Shown here: piece after piece, positions 52,548-60,945 of the stretch
How positions within the stretch are numbered: position 1 is the stretch's first letter
Layout of the letters: the number at the start of each line of letters is the position of its first letter
From: Gracilariopsis chorda
Lineage: Eukaryota > Rhodophyta > Florideophyceae > Gracilariales > Gracilariaceae
Length of the DNA stretch: 64,000 nucleotides
Reading direction: 5' to 3'
Assembly: GCA_003194525.1 (NCBI GenBank)
Contig: NBIV01000122.1
Coordinates: 164,523-228,522 of the forward strand
Made by a program: the position numbers and the translations under genes
Notes under the pieces: model-generated
What the model was told of the DNA's origin: nothing
Databases searched by the model: none
Seen by the model: the letters and a program-made list of their open reading frames with translations, nothing else

Positions 52548-53460
52548 TGTGGTGCAATCCCGGTGTGGGAAAGGCACCCAAGGCAGCTCGAAGCCTTGCT
52601 CTCTTGGAGAGGTAGGCCCAGCTGGGTAGAGCCCTCCGTGTCCCGTATGACGGGTGTAACTCCGTCGGGAGCCTGGATGTACCTCGGAGGTTTAGGGGTT
52701 AGAACGGGTCGGAACCACGGCTGGTCCGGAAGTAGCCTGCGAACAGTGGAACAAAAGAGGGAAAGGGACCACCCGACGGGGGCGTGCGGAAAGCGGGAAC
52801 AGACCCCGGAGGGGGGTGCCGATACACACACACGAACACGCACCGCGCGGCGGTTAGGGGATATGAGGGGAAGGGATGGTCTCACGGTCTCACGACACAC
52901 GTCGGTAATATCAATACCCAAAACTGGGGCGGAGATAGGGCCTGTACGGGCGGTCACACGACAACAACGAATACCACGAGTGGTCACAACCCACTGGGTA
53001 CGACGAGCACGGTCTCCTCGGTGGTGCGAGTCGGGTGAAACTATCGGGCAAGCGGTGTACCTCCGCGAGGAGTTAGACACTTCGCATGGCGAATAGAGTC
53101 AGAGCCGAACTCTTGTTACTTTTCTTGGTGAGCTCGCCGCCGTGCGGCCGACGCTCAAGTACTAGCTCAGTGCAGTACAGTAGGTAGTGCACTAGCCTAA
53201 GTAAAATTAACCCCTAAACTATACTAAAATAAGTAGCCGTTTTGGGCCTCCTGGCCGGGGCTGTAGCCACGTGTCCACCACCCTTGCCAGGCAAGTACCA
53301 CAAAATATGAATGTTCCCATAACCACCCTGGGTAACCAGACCGCTAATTAGCCCGGTAAACGGGGGCTAAAATTCATGCATCCCGCTTCATCGCTCGCAC
53401 TGAGTACACCTCAGATATGAGTTTCACCATCGCCCGTACGCGGGAATGCATTGCACTACA
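52548..53460 (-). repeat. 3' LTR of minus-strand chromovirus
   Basis: 913 bp; on the plus strand it begins TGTGGTGCAAT and ends ATTGCACTACA, imperfect inverted termini. The purine tract (AAGGAGGGGGATG on the minus strand) abuts it at 53461-53473. ORFs inside it (52549-53096 and others) are LTR shadows. Confidence 0.9.
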
Positions 53461-53524
53461 CATCCCCCTCCTTAAGGGCCGAAAACGAACGCGAGTATAG
53501 ACGTGAGGAGATGAGGCGCGAGGG

Positions 53525-53532
53525 TATAAATA
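53525..53532 (+). promoter_or_regulatory. TATA box for the antisense ORF
   Basis: TATAAATA on the plus strand, 105 nt upstream of the ATG at 53637 and just inside the element from the 3' LTR. Confidence 0.5.
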
Positions 53533-53636
53533 GTCCCGACAAGGGAATCGCCGAGATACCGGTCCCCCGTACCAACACGGTTACAACTGATCAACCCTCA
53601 GTACCTTCTTCAACAGACTCTGCGCCCCTCTCTACT

Positions 53637-55352
53637 ATGAACAACAATCCGTTTTCGAACAACCCGCCTGCGGGCGCCCCGCAGGGGACTTCCGCGAGCG
53701 GACAACCTTCCTTCGCGACGCCGGGGTCGTGGGTTCGTCACCCATCCTCTGGGTTCCTCTCCTTGCCTCTGCCTGGAGGATCGTCTCATGTTCCAACCTT
53801 GGATGCCTCGGATGCCGCGAGTATCGCCGCCTGGAATTCCGCCCAAGCGATACCGATCACTGCGACCGCCGCCGGCTGGGTGTCACCATCGACACTTTGG
53901 GCCCGCAATCCCCGGGAAGACGCTCTCCTCTTTTCGCGTGCGCCCTGGTTCCACCCCACATGGGTTTCCGACTCGGACCTCATCGACTCCTATGTGGAGG
54001 AGGGCGAGCTCCCAGGGGGACTAGGCCGGGATATGGTCGACTCCTTCGACTGGAGGACGCGTATCGCGGTAGAGCCACAGTTCCTCGCACGGAAGCGCAC
54101 CAGATATGGTTTCGAGACGCTGAATGACGCCCGTGCCGGGATGGCCAAGGTCGCCTACGACCGTCTCGCCCGCGCGAGTTATCCGGATGAGCTGGTACCA
54201 ACGGAATACAGCTTTGACCTCTCGCGGTACCGTACCTACGGTGAAGTCTCATACTGCGAGAACCTTGCTGCCTACCAGCCATCTACACCGTTCCGGTCCA
54301 CTCCCATAGAAGCCGGGATGCTCCTCTGGAGGCGCCCAATTCTGCGTGCAGAGTTCCGATATCTTCGTCGTCCGAATCATCGCGGATCCTTCTTTGACCG
54401 ACTCCGGTTTGAGCGAAAGGCGCGCTCCCGCTTCGGGTTCCTGGTACCATACCAAAATCTCGAGGTCGAGAGGCTCCGCCCATCCGCGATGCGCGGCCGG
54501 TATGCACCTCTTCCCCATTGGTGGAGCAGGTTCGAAGTCCCGAGGGGATGCTTTGCGGAGATGCCTCCGTGCCTCAGCTATATCGGTTCACGATTAATCA
54601 ACAATCCGGATTCCGGTTACTGGACTCTCTTCCTCGCCGAATGGGCTGCTCGCGTTGCCGCATTTCTCCTCTGGGAGGTGTACGACAAGAACCGTCTGTG
54701 GTACATTCCTCCTCACCTACGCCAGGTTATCCGCCGATTGGATCTCTATATCCCTCTGGGATCCGAAGCCAATGTGGATGAGCTTCAGTGCCTTCTGAAC
54801 ACCATCGATATGGTTAACTGGGATACAGTCCCCGTCTCCAACGTCCCTGACGGTGAGCCTTCCAGGCATGATCGCTCTCCAGGCCGGAGAAATCCAAACG
54901 CTGGCAACTTCGTCTTCTATGACCCTTGGGAGGTATCCGTGACTTCACGGGCTCACGCGCTAGCGTTACGCGATGTACCACGCTCCGTTCCGCGAGGCCA
55001 CCCGGTTGGGTTCATGTTTTCCGATGACTGGCACGGTTCCTACGAGGATGATCCAATGGTGGATGACGACCCCGATGAGGTGGAGGAGGCCGTAGCCCCG
55101 GTAACGGCGATGGTCAACGATCTCGACGGATCCGGCCAGCATGTGGCTGCTCCAGATGGCTGGAATATGGCCGCCAGTGTGGCTGCGTCTCCGTCTACCG
55201 CATCTCCGGTCCCCGTGGACCCTCAAGCCGTTGCCCTCAGGGCTCACCTCCAGTCCATTGGAGTGGTTGCGCCTTCCAACCTCACCAGCGTGAGCGAGTT
55301 ATTGGCTTTCGCGTCTGCGAACTACCAACCGCCAACGAGCGGCTCATCCTAA
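53637..55352 (+). CDS. antisense ORF of chromovirus, unknown protein (571 aa)
   Basis: The open frame can start at ATG 53511, but the ATG at 53637 (MNNNPFSNNPPAGAPQG) fits the TATA box at 53525. About 120 residues are low complexity (Pro, Gly, Ser, Asn), followed by a globular part with FERKARSRFGFLVPY, SGYWTLFLAEWAARVAAFL, LWYIPPHLRQVIRRLDLYIP and SPGRRNPNAGNFVFYDPW, then an acidic stretch (MVDDDPDEVEEAV) and a Ser/Pro-rich end. No transmembrane segment, zinc knuckle or known domain was seen, so it is not an obvious envelope protein or nuclease. A decayed relative at 51551-52547 keeps these blocks, which supports protein-level conservation. Antisense ORFs in the 3' region of long plant retrotransposons such as Grande are a known parallel; homology to them is not implied. 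Confidence 0.72.
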   Translation: MNNNPFSNNPPAGAPQGTSASGQPSFATPGSWVRHPSSGFLSLPLPGGSSHVPTLDASDAASIAAWNSAQAIPITATAAGWVSPSTLWARNPREDALLFSRAPWFHPTWVSDSDLIDSYVEEGELPGGLGRDMVDSFDWRTRIAVEPQFLARKRTRYGFETLNDARAGMAKVAYDRLARASYPDELVPTEYSFDLSRYRTYGEVSYCENLAAYQPSTPFRSTPIEAGMLLWRRPILRAEFRYLRRPNHRGSFFDRLRFERKARSRFGFLVPYQNLEVERLRPSAMRGRYAPLPHWWSRFEVPRGCFAEMPPCLSYIGSRLINNPDSGYWTLFLAEWAARVAAFLLWEVYDKNRLWYIPPHLRQVIRRLDLYIPLGSEANVDELQCLLNTIDMVNWDTVPVSNVPDGEPSRHDRSPGRRNPNAGNFVFYDPWEVSVTSRAHALALRDVPRSVPRGHPVGFMFSDDWHGSYEDDPMVDDDPDEVEEAVAPVTAMVNDLDGSGQHVAAPDGWNMAASVAASPSTASPVPVDPQAVALRAHLQSIGVVAPSNLTSVSELLAFASANYQPPTSGSS

Positions 55353-55753
55353 GTCAGGATCCTGGACCGTGGCACGCACACCTGATATAGGTTAGCGCTT
55401 AACGCTCCATAGCTTGTGGTAAACGACTTCCTTCTTCTATATCCGTATGTCCGGACTCTTCTTTTTCTTCTTCATAGCATCTTCATGCTGGACCGCTAGG
55501 CGGTATTCTTCATTAAACCGTTACTTCGGTCGGACCGCTAGGCGGTGTGACGTCCAATGACCATTGGTTTCCCTATCCAGTCCATTACTTCGTGTAACCT
55601 TCTGTAGCCAGATCTCTTCCTGTGTCCTCTTCTCTTCGGAGACTTCTCTTCCGTCTTCGGAATCTTCTGCATAGTGCAGTGTATCGTCCTACCCAACCTG
55701 GGCCATGTCCAAAGTGGATGGGAGTGGGAACCGCGTCCGGCGGTGGTAGGTTA
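55353..55753. other. 3' flank of antisense ORF; twin palindromic 15-mers
   Basis: GGACCGCTAGGCGGT occurs twice (55490-55504 and 55532-55546) and is itself nearly palindromic. It could mark the end of the antisense transcript. The minus-strand stretch at 55,745-55,584 is the broken chromodomain end. Confidence 0.45.
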
Positions 55754-56413
55754 TCACCTTGGAACGAGGAAGGTGCTGAATGGGCTCCCATGTGTCCTCT
55801 TCCGGGGGTATCCGTACCATCGGATTTGGTAAAACCACACTCCTTTGGAGTCCAGAACATGATCCACGATGTGGTCAACGACAAACTCCTGGTCGTACGT
55901 AGCCGGCTCCTGACCCGTCATGGCAGGGCTTAAGGGGAGAACCCTGTGAGGGGACTTGCCTGAAATTGGCGCGACCCTGCGGGCAAAGTCAGCTTTCCTC
56001 GACGCTGCGAGTGCTGGGACTTGATACCGCATTGCGGTCTTTCCGCTTCCTAATCCTCTCCTTGTGGGGGGGGCCTTCCGTTCTAACCGGATTCCCCTAT
56101 TGACGCGCAGCTCGCGAGCTCTTCTCCCACGCGACCCGTGCAACTCTGGTGAGTTTGACCGTTCACGGTGAGGGAGGCGGTTCACTACGGTTCCGACGCC
56201 AGGAGGCGGATTGCCATGCATCACACACTGTGATTGGCTGGCCGCTGGCGGCAAGTGTCGCGCGCGGTCTTTCCACGACGCGGGTCTTGACTGTACTCCT
56301 GACGCCGGCCGGCGGTATGTACGTGTACACCTTTCCACGGTTTGGAATTTCGGGCTTCGTCCGCGTGACAGTGGCGTCACAGTGTCCATTTGTAGGGCTC
56401 TGCGGTAACGCAC
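55754..56413 (-). pseudogene. C-terminal linker and chromodomain of pol, frameshifted
   Basis: Near 55,890-55,800 the minus strand reads YDQEFVVDHIVDHVL, then GVWFYQIRWYGYP, a chromodomain. At a CCCCC run the frame is lost: the rest of the fold (EEDTWEPIQHLP) is in another frame, so one base has been lost or gained. The Arg/Pro-rich part upstream (56,413-55,930) is the linker after the integrase. In chromoviruses this domain recognises histone marks and steers insertion. The shift probably disables targeting in this copy. Confidence 0.72.
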
Positions 56414-56471
56414 GCAGTGTCAACCACACTCTCCGTGTCCGCGGTTGCTTTTCAGCTCACCACGAAACTGG

Positions 56472-57023
56472 TTATGACCGAGGTTGTATGTGCTCCGTGC
56501 TCGGAGATATCATTCGCCACATTAGTGACCACACCGAGTCCGGTTCACTACTTCCTCCTTCGCTACCCAGCGACTCGCTCGACAGGAGTGCATCCGGGTC
56601 CGCGGAGACGGCCTTCTCGCTTCGTGATGCGTTCAACTCCTCCCTGCTCCGGGGGTGCTCATCCGACGATGCCGTATTCCCGATGCGGGCTCGTCCACTG
56701 TTCCCAACCTTCTCCCGTGCCGGGCTTACCACGCGTTCCGTGACGGCAGGAGCTTCCTTCCGCGATGGCGCGATCGATTCCCGTCCCTCCCCCTCCTTAG
56801 GTGAGAGGGCGGTGGGTTCAGGCTGAAGGACCTCCGCGGGCGGAGTAACGGTTAGGCGTTTGGGGTCAAGCGTGCGTTGCACGATACGCGCGGCGCGCCC
56901 AACCGGTTGATCGGCAATTGGAAGATCCGAGAGTCCCCGTTTCGGGTGCGGTAAGACGGGTGGGCGGGACGGAAGCAGATTATCCGTTGGCCGAGTTACG
57001 AGGTCATCCTCCGGGATTGTCAC
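56472..57023 (-). other. Pro/Ser/Glu-rich linker frame after the integrase
   Basis: Open for 183 codons (TIPEDDLVTRPTDNLLP through LLSSESLGSEGGSSEPD), overlapping the integrase stop by a few bases in another frame. It may be the polyprotein's continuation after a frameshift. No domain. Confidence 0.4.
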
Positions 57024-58246
57024 GAGGGTGATGAGCCCTCAGGGGGCGCAGGCGCGTGGGCTACGCGGTCGCGTGAGACGCGTTCGAACTGGTTATCGAT
57101 GTCCAGTACGACTGTGTCGTCGGCGACGGAAACCACCCGATAGGGTCCATTCACTATCGGTGACAACTTGTGGCGCTTCTCCTTTTCGGGATTATAATAT
57201 TCCTTTCGCAGGAAGACAGAATCCCCTTCCGAGACCTGGGGTATCGGGGAACGAATCTTCGCGTCGAAGTTCTGTTTGTATGCCTCCTGGGCTTTTCCCA
57301 TAGCCTTTCGGGCGGTAGGGACCATGTTCTTCAACCATTCCTTCCAGGAATCTCGATATAACCTTGGTGAAGGGTACCCCGAGACGTTCGGTTGCGCTTC
57401 AATAGCCATGGGTGGTGGAATCCGAGACAGGACCAGCTCAAATGGAGCGAGGGTCGTGACCCGGTGTACCTGGGTGTTATACGCGTACGTGATAGCGTCC
57501 GTGTACAAGTCCCATTCCATGGGGTGATCCGCGACATACGCGCGCAGTGCGTTGAGCATAGTACGATTGAATCGTTCCACTTGTCCGTTACACTGCGGGT
57601 GGTAGGTGGTAGTAAACATATTCTTGATTCCCAAGATTCTACATACGTCCTGAAAGAACTTTGAGGTGAATTGAGATCCGTTGTCGGAGAGTAGGTGTAC
57701 CGGCGGGCCGTAAGTAAAGACCCAGTGGGTTACGAACGCACGCGCAACCACGTCCGCGGTAATCCGTTTAAGCGGTACTGTTCTCACCAACTTTGAGAAG
57801 CGGTCAGTAATGACGAGAAGATACTTGTAACCACGTTTGGTTTTGACAAGCTCGCCCAAGATATCAATAGCGACATATTCGAGTGGCGCCCGTGCCGGGA
57901 ATAGTGTTAACTTCTTCGAGTACTTCCGAAGTTTCACATTATTCTTCGCACATTCCACGCACGAGCGGCGAACTGCATAGCAGTCAAATGCCATAGCAGG
58001 CCAATAGAAGTCCCTGCGAAGGGTCAGGTATAGTTTCCTCCCGCCGGGATGTGCACCCAACTTCGCGTAATGCGATAGATGCAAGACGCGCTGCTGCAGC
58101 GTGTGAGGTACAACGATCTGTGGGGCCCGTGTCAGCGACCTGACTAGGTAGCCTCGATCGTTCACCGCAAAGGGTATCTGTGCGCCCCCGTTAAGACGGG
58201 CACGAATCTGGGCACAGAAAGGATCCTGCTGTTGTTCACGGATCAT
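57020..58246 (-). CDS. chromovirus integrase ORF
   Basis: 408 codons from ATG 58246. The HHCC finger is visible (LSHYAKLGAHPGG ... SCVECAKNN), then the DDE core: YVAIDILGEL, LLSDNGSQFTS and YHPQCNGQVERFNRTM, followed by the GPY/F-type C-terminal region (LSPIVNGPYRVVSV). It inserts the cDNA. The ATG overlaps the TGA of the preceding ORF as ATGA (58246-58243). Either translation re-initiates there, or a one-base loss broke a once continuous frame; the sense of the joined reading (RNase H linker into integrase) favours the second. Confidence 0.88.
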   Translation of the reverse strand: MIREQQQDPFCAQIRARLNGGAQIPFAVNDRGYLVRSLTRAPQIVVPHTLQQRVLHLSHYAKLGAHPGGRKLYLTLRRDFYWPAMAFDCYAVRRSCVECAKNNVKLRKYSKKLTLFPARAPLEYVAIDILGELVKTKRGYKYLLVITDRFSKLVRTVPLKRITADVVARAFVTHWVFTYGPPVHLLSDNGSQFTSKFFQDVCRILGIKNMFTTTYHPQCNGQVERFNRTMLNALRAYVADHPMEWDLYTDAITYAYNTQVHRVTTLAPFELVLSRIPPPMAIEAQPNVSGYPSPRLYRDSWKEWLKNMVPTARKAMGKAQEAYKQNFDAKIRSPIPQVSEGDSVFLRKEYYNPEKEKRHKLSPIVNGPYRVVSVADDTVVLDIDNQFERVSRDRVAHAPAPPEGSSPS

Positions 58247-60939
58247 TTCTCAGGGGATATGGGAACAACCTGGTCATCCGGAGGATCCGTAGGGTTTGCA
58301 GCCAGAATATCGTCACAGATGTCATCCCCATTCACGTCTGGGTCGTCTTCTTCCGTTCCCTCCGGGGATTGTGCCATGAAACATGGTATTTCCAGATCGT
58401 CGACCGGTTCGGTTTCCGCTGATGTTCCTAAGCGCGATAGGGCGTCAGCCTGAGTATTCAGGGATCCCTTCTTGTAGAGGACATCAAATGTAAATTCCGA
58501 GAGTCGGAGACGCCAACGCATGAGGCGGCCCGACGGTTCTCGAATTTCGAGTAGCCAACGGAGAGCCGAGTGATCGGTGTGAACCTTGAAATGGTTACCC
58601 ATAAGGTATGGGCGAAGCGTTGCCAACGCCCAAACAACAGCAAGACACTCCTTCTCGGACACCGAGTAGTTGCGCTCGTGAACGTTCAACGAACGTGACC
58701 AATATCCGATCGGATGTCTTTCTCCTTCTTCCGTGACTTGAAACAACGCACAACCCACCTGGTGGGCACTTGAGTCAGTATCCACTTCGAAGGGTAAGTC
58801 CGGGTGCGGTAAGGCCAGAACTGGCGGGGACGTTACAGCGTCGACAAGAGACGAGAATGCTGACGACTCAGCCTCGTCAAAGACGTCCAGTTCGGTGGGT
58901 TGTCCTTTCCGGAGGAGTGCGTTAAGCGGTGCTGACAAGTCGGCGAAGTTCGGGACGAATCGGCGATATACATTGCAAAGTCCTAGGAAGGATCGAAGCT
59001 CCGTTTGATTAGTCGGATGTTTCGCCTCTCGAAGTGATTTCACTCTTGCTTCATCGATTGAAAGCTGTCCGGGGCGGATGATGTGCCCCAGATATTTTAC
59101 CGAATCGGCGCAGAACTCACACTTTCCCAGCTTCAGGGTGATGCCCGCGTTGCGGAGCACTGTCAAGACTTCCCGGACATGGGACAGGTGATCGTCCAAG
59201 TTATTGGAGAACACTATAATGTCGTCCAAGTATACCAGACAGCTGGTCCATTTGAACCTCGCCAAGAGGATATCGATTGCCCGTTGGAATGTAGCTGGGG
59301 CATTCGTTAGTCCAAACGGCATTCGCTTAAAGCGATATAGTCCTTGATGGCACACAAACGCGGTCTTATCACGATCTTCTTTCCTAATAGGGACCTGCCA
59401 GTATCCCGAATTGGCATCGAGGGTAGTGAACACCGTTGCGCTCCCCAGGGAGTCAATGTACTCGTCCATTCGTGGAATCGGATAGACGTCCTTGACAGTA
59501 ACCGCATTCAGGCGGCGGTAATCCACACAGAAACGCCATGATCCATCGGCTTTCGGAACAAGGACAACAGGAGAAGCCCAAGGGGATTGTGCTGCTTCGA
59601 TAACTCCAGCTCGCAGCATCTTCTCCACCTGAGATTTCTCTTCCCCCCTTGCTTTAGGGCCTGCCCGATACGGGTGCTGTGCAATAGGCCGTGTATCCGG
59701 CAACAAATCAATCCGATGTTCGGTTACCCCTATCGTCCCCAGGGAACCGTCCCACATGGCGGTAAAGTCCCTGAGCATGTCACGAAACTTCTCACGATGA
59801 GATTCATTAATGTGATCCAGGTCCAACTTATCCAAAGCCTGTTCTGGGTCTAACGCAGTATCTGCCGATGCTGAAGTCGTGCTCTTCTGAGCTTCTTCGA
59901 CAGTCGAATCTGAACTTTCCCGGGCGGGATCCAACGGAACGAACGGGACCTCCTCCCCCTCCTTAGGGTCTTGTATTCCGAGAACGTCGGATATCGGAAT
60001 CTTTGTAGGAAGGATAGCCAACGGATGCGGAAGCATGTTGCCCAGGACCTGGTTTTTAACCAACCACTGAGTGGTAGTTCCGAGGTTAGCAACGAGAACC
60101 TTAAAGGGTTTGTCCGGCTCGACGGATACGATCCCATTTGCTAATGCGAGACGGCGCTGTTCGTAGAGCGAGGGGAGCGGTTGAACAACCTGCAACCCGT
60201 GGTGTTTGGATGTTACTGAGACCCACACCTGAGATTCCTTCGGGATCGAAACTGGTTCCGCGACGCGAATCTTCGTAGATGCTCGATCCACATTGGACGC
60301 TTCCTGAGCAGCAGGTAAAGGTACCCGTTTACGGGAGGCGTGTCGCAAGGGCTTCCGTACAATCGGGATGGTCGAACCGTTGGCCAATTCTACGGATCTG
60401 GAGCGAGGGCGGATAGCTTCCACGAAGCGGTCACAGAAATCACAACCGAGGATGACCGGTGCAGCAAGAGAATCGCATACGATGAAGTCCAACTTCACCA
60501 CGTAGGTGCCTAGTCTGAGTACCAGAGGAATTGTTCCAAGAGTCTGGAGCGGGTTGTTATTAGCGTCCGCCAGATCCAGACTTGGACCAATGCGAATGCA
60601 TTTCCGCATGGCGGGTGGAATAATCCCGATATTGATCAGGTTCGGAGCGGCACCTGTATCCAGGACAGATAACTGACGAACCATGAACTGGTTAGAGAGA
60701 CCGAGGTCACTATAAACTTTATAGTTCCTCTTGGCCATTACCAAAACTCGATCCGGGATGCGGAGGTTACGGGACCGTATCCACGGACGACGCAGAGCCA
60801 CTAAGTGGTCCGAGCTCACGTCTTCTTGAGCCAGTTTCCTCGTAAGGATTTTGGCAGGGGAGCGAAGCGGTGGCGCCTCAGGCGTCTCCAACTTCGGCTT
60901 GGAAGACACCCCTCCCGTGGGGGAGACTCCCAAGATTAG
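58243..60939 (-). CDS. pol: chromovirus protease-RT-RNase H
   Basis: About 896 codons with no ATG near its start; it is entered by a -1 shift from gag. Protease: RQLSVLDTGAAPNLINIG, the intact D-T-G-A motif. RT: VDYRRLNAVTVKDVYPIPRM, TTLDANSGYWQVPI and the active site LVYLDDIIVFSN. RNase H: FEVDTDSSAHQVGCALF, NYSVSEKECLAVVWAL and KVHTDHSALRWL. All catalytic motifs are conserved, unlike the element at 20013. It ends PPDDQVVPISPEK just before the integrase ORF. Confidence 0.9.
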   Translation of the reverse strand, partial: LILGVSPTGGVSSKPKLETPEAPPLRSPAKILTRKLAQEDVSSDHLVALRRPWIRSRNLRIPDRVLVMAKRNYKVYSDLGLSNQFMVRQLSVLDTGAAPNLINIGIIPPAMRKCIRIGPSLDLADANNNPLQTLGTIPLVLRLGTYVVKLDFIVCDSLAAPVILGCDFCDRFVEAIRPRSRSVELANGSTIPIVRKPLRHASRKRVPLPAAQEASNVDRASTKIRVAEPVSIPKESQVWVSVTSKHHGLQVVQPLPSLYEQRRLALANGIVSVEPDKPFKVLVANLGTTTQWLVKNQVLGNMLPHPLAILPTKIPISDVLGIQDPKEGEEVPFVPLDPARESSDSTVEEAQKSTTSASADTALDPEQALDKLDLDHINESHREKFRDMLRDFTAMWDGSLGTIGVTEHRIDLLPDTRPIAQHPYRAGPKARGEEKSQVEKMLRAGVIEAAQSPWASPVVLVPKADGSWRFCVDYRRLNAVTVKDVYPIPRMDEYIDSLGSATVFTTLDANSGYWQVPIRKEDRDKTAFVCHQGLYRFKRMPFGLTNAPATFQRAIDILLARFKWTSCLVYLDDIIVFSNNLDDHLSHVREVLTVLRNAGITLKLGKCEFCADSVKYLGHIIRPGQLSIDEARVKSLREAKHPTNQTELRSFLGLCNVYRRFVPNFADLSAPLNALLRKGQPTELDVFDEAESSAFSSLVDAVTSPPVLALPHPDLPFEVDTDSSAHQVGCALFQVTEEGERHPIGYWSRSLNVHERNYSVSEKECLAVVWALATLRPYLMGNHFKVHTDHSALRWLLEIREPSGRLMRWRLRLSEFTFDVLYKKGSLNTQADALSRLGTSAETEPVDDLEIPCFMAQSPEGTEEDDPDVNGDDICDDILAANPTDPPDDQVVPISPEK

Positions 60940-60945
60940 TTTTTC
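60901..60945 (-). promoter_or_regulatory. -1 ribosomal frameshift signal, gag-pol
   Basis: The gag frame ends ccG AAA AAC TAA. G_AAA_AAC (60945-60939) is a slippery heptamer of the X_XXY_YYZ family. Seven nt later comes GGGAG-T-CTCCC, with a competing CTCCC-CCAC-GGGAG hairpin just downstream, so a stem or pseudoknot is likely. The pol frame (LILGVSPTGG) is the -1 frame and has no ATG nearby. Confidence 0.8.

Noticed and set aside
53637-55352. Antisense ORF as an envelope gene
   Set aside because: It is on the opposite strand to gag-pol and lacks a signal peptide and a membrane anchor.
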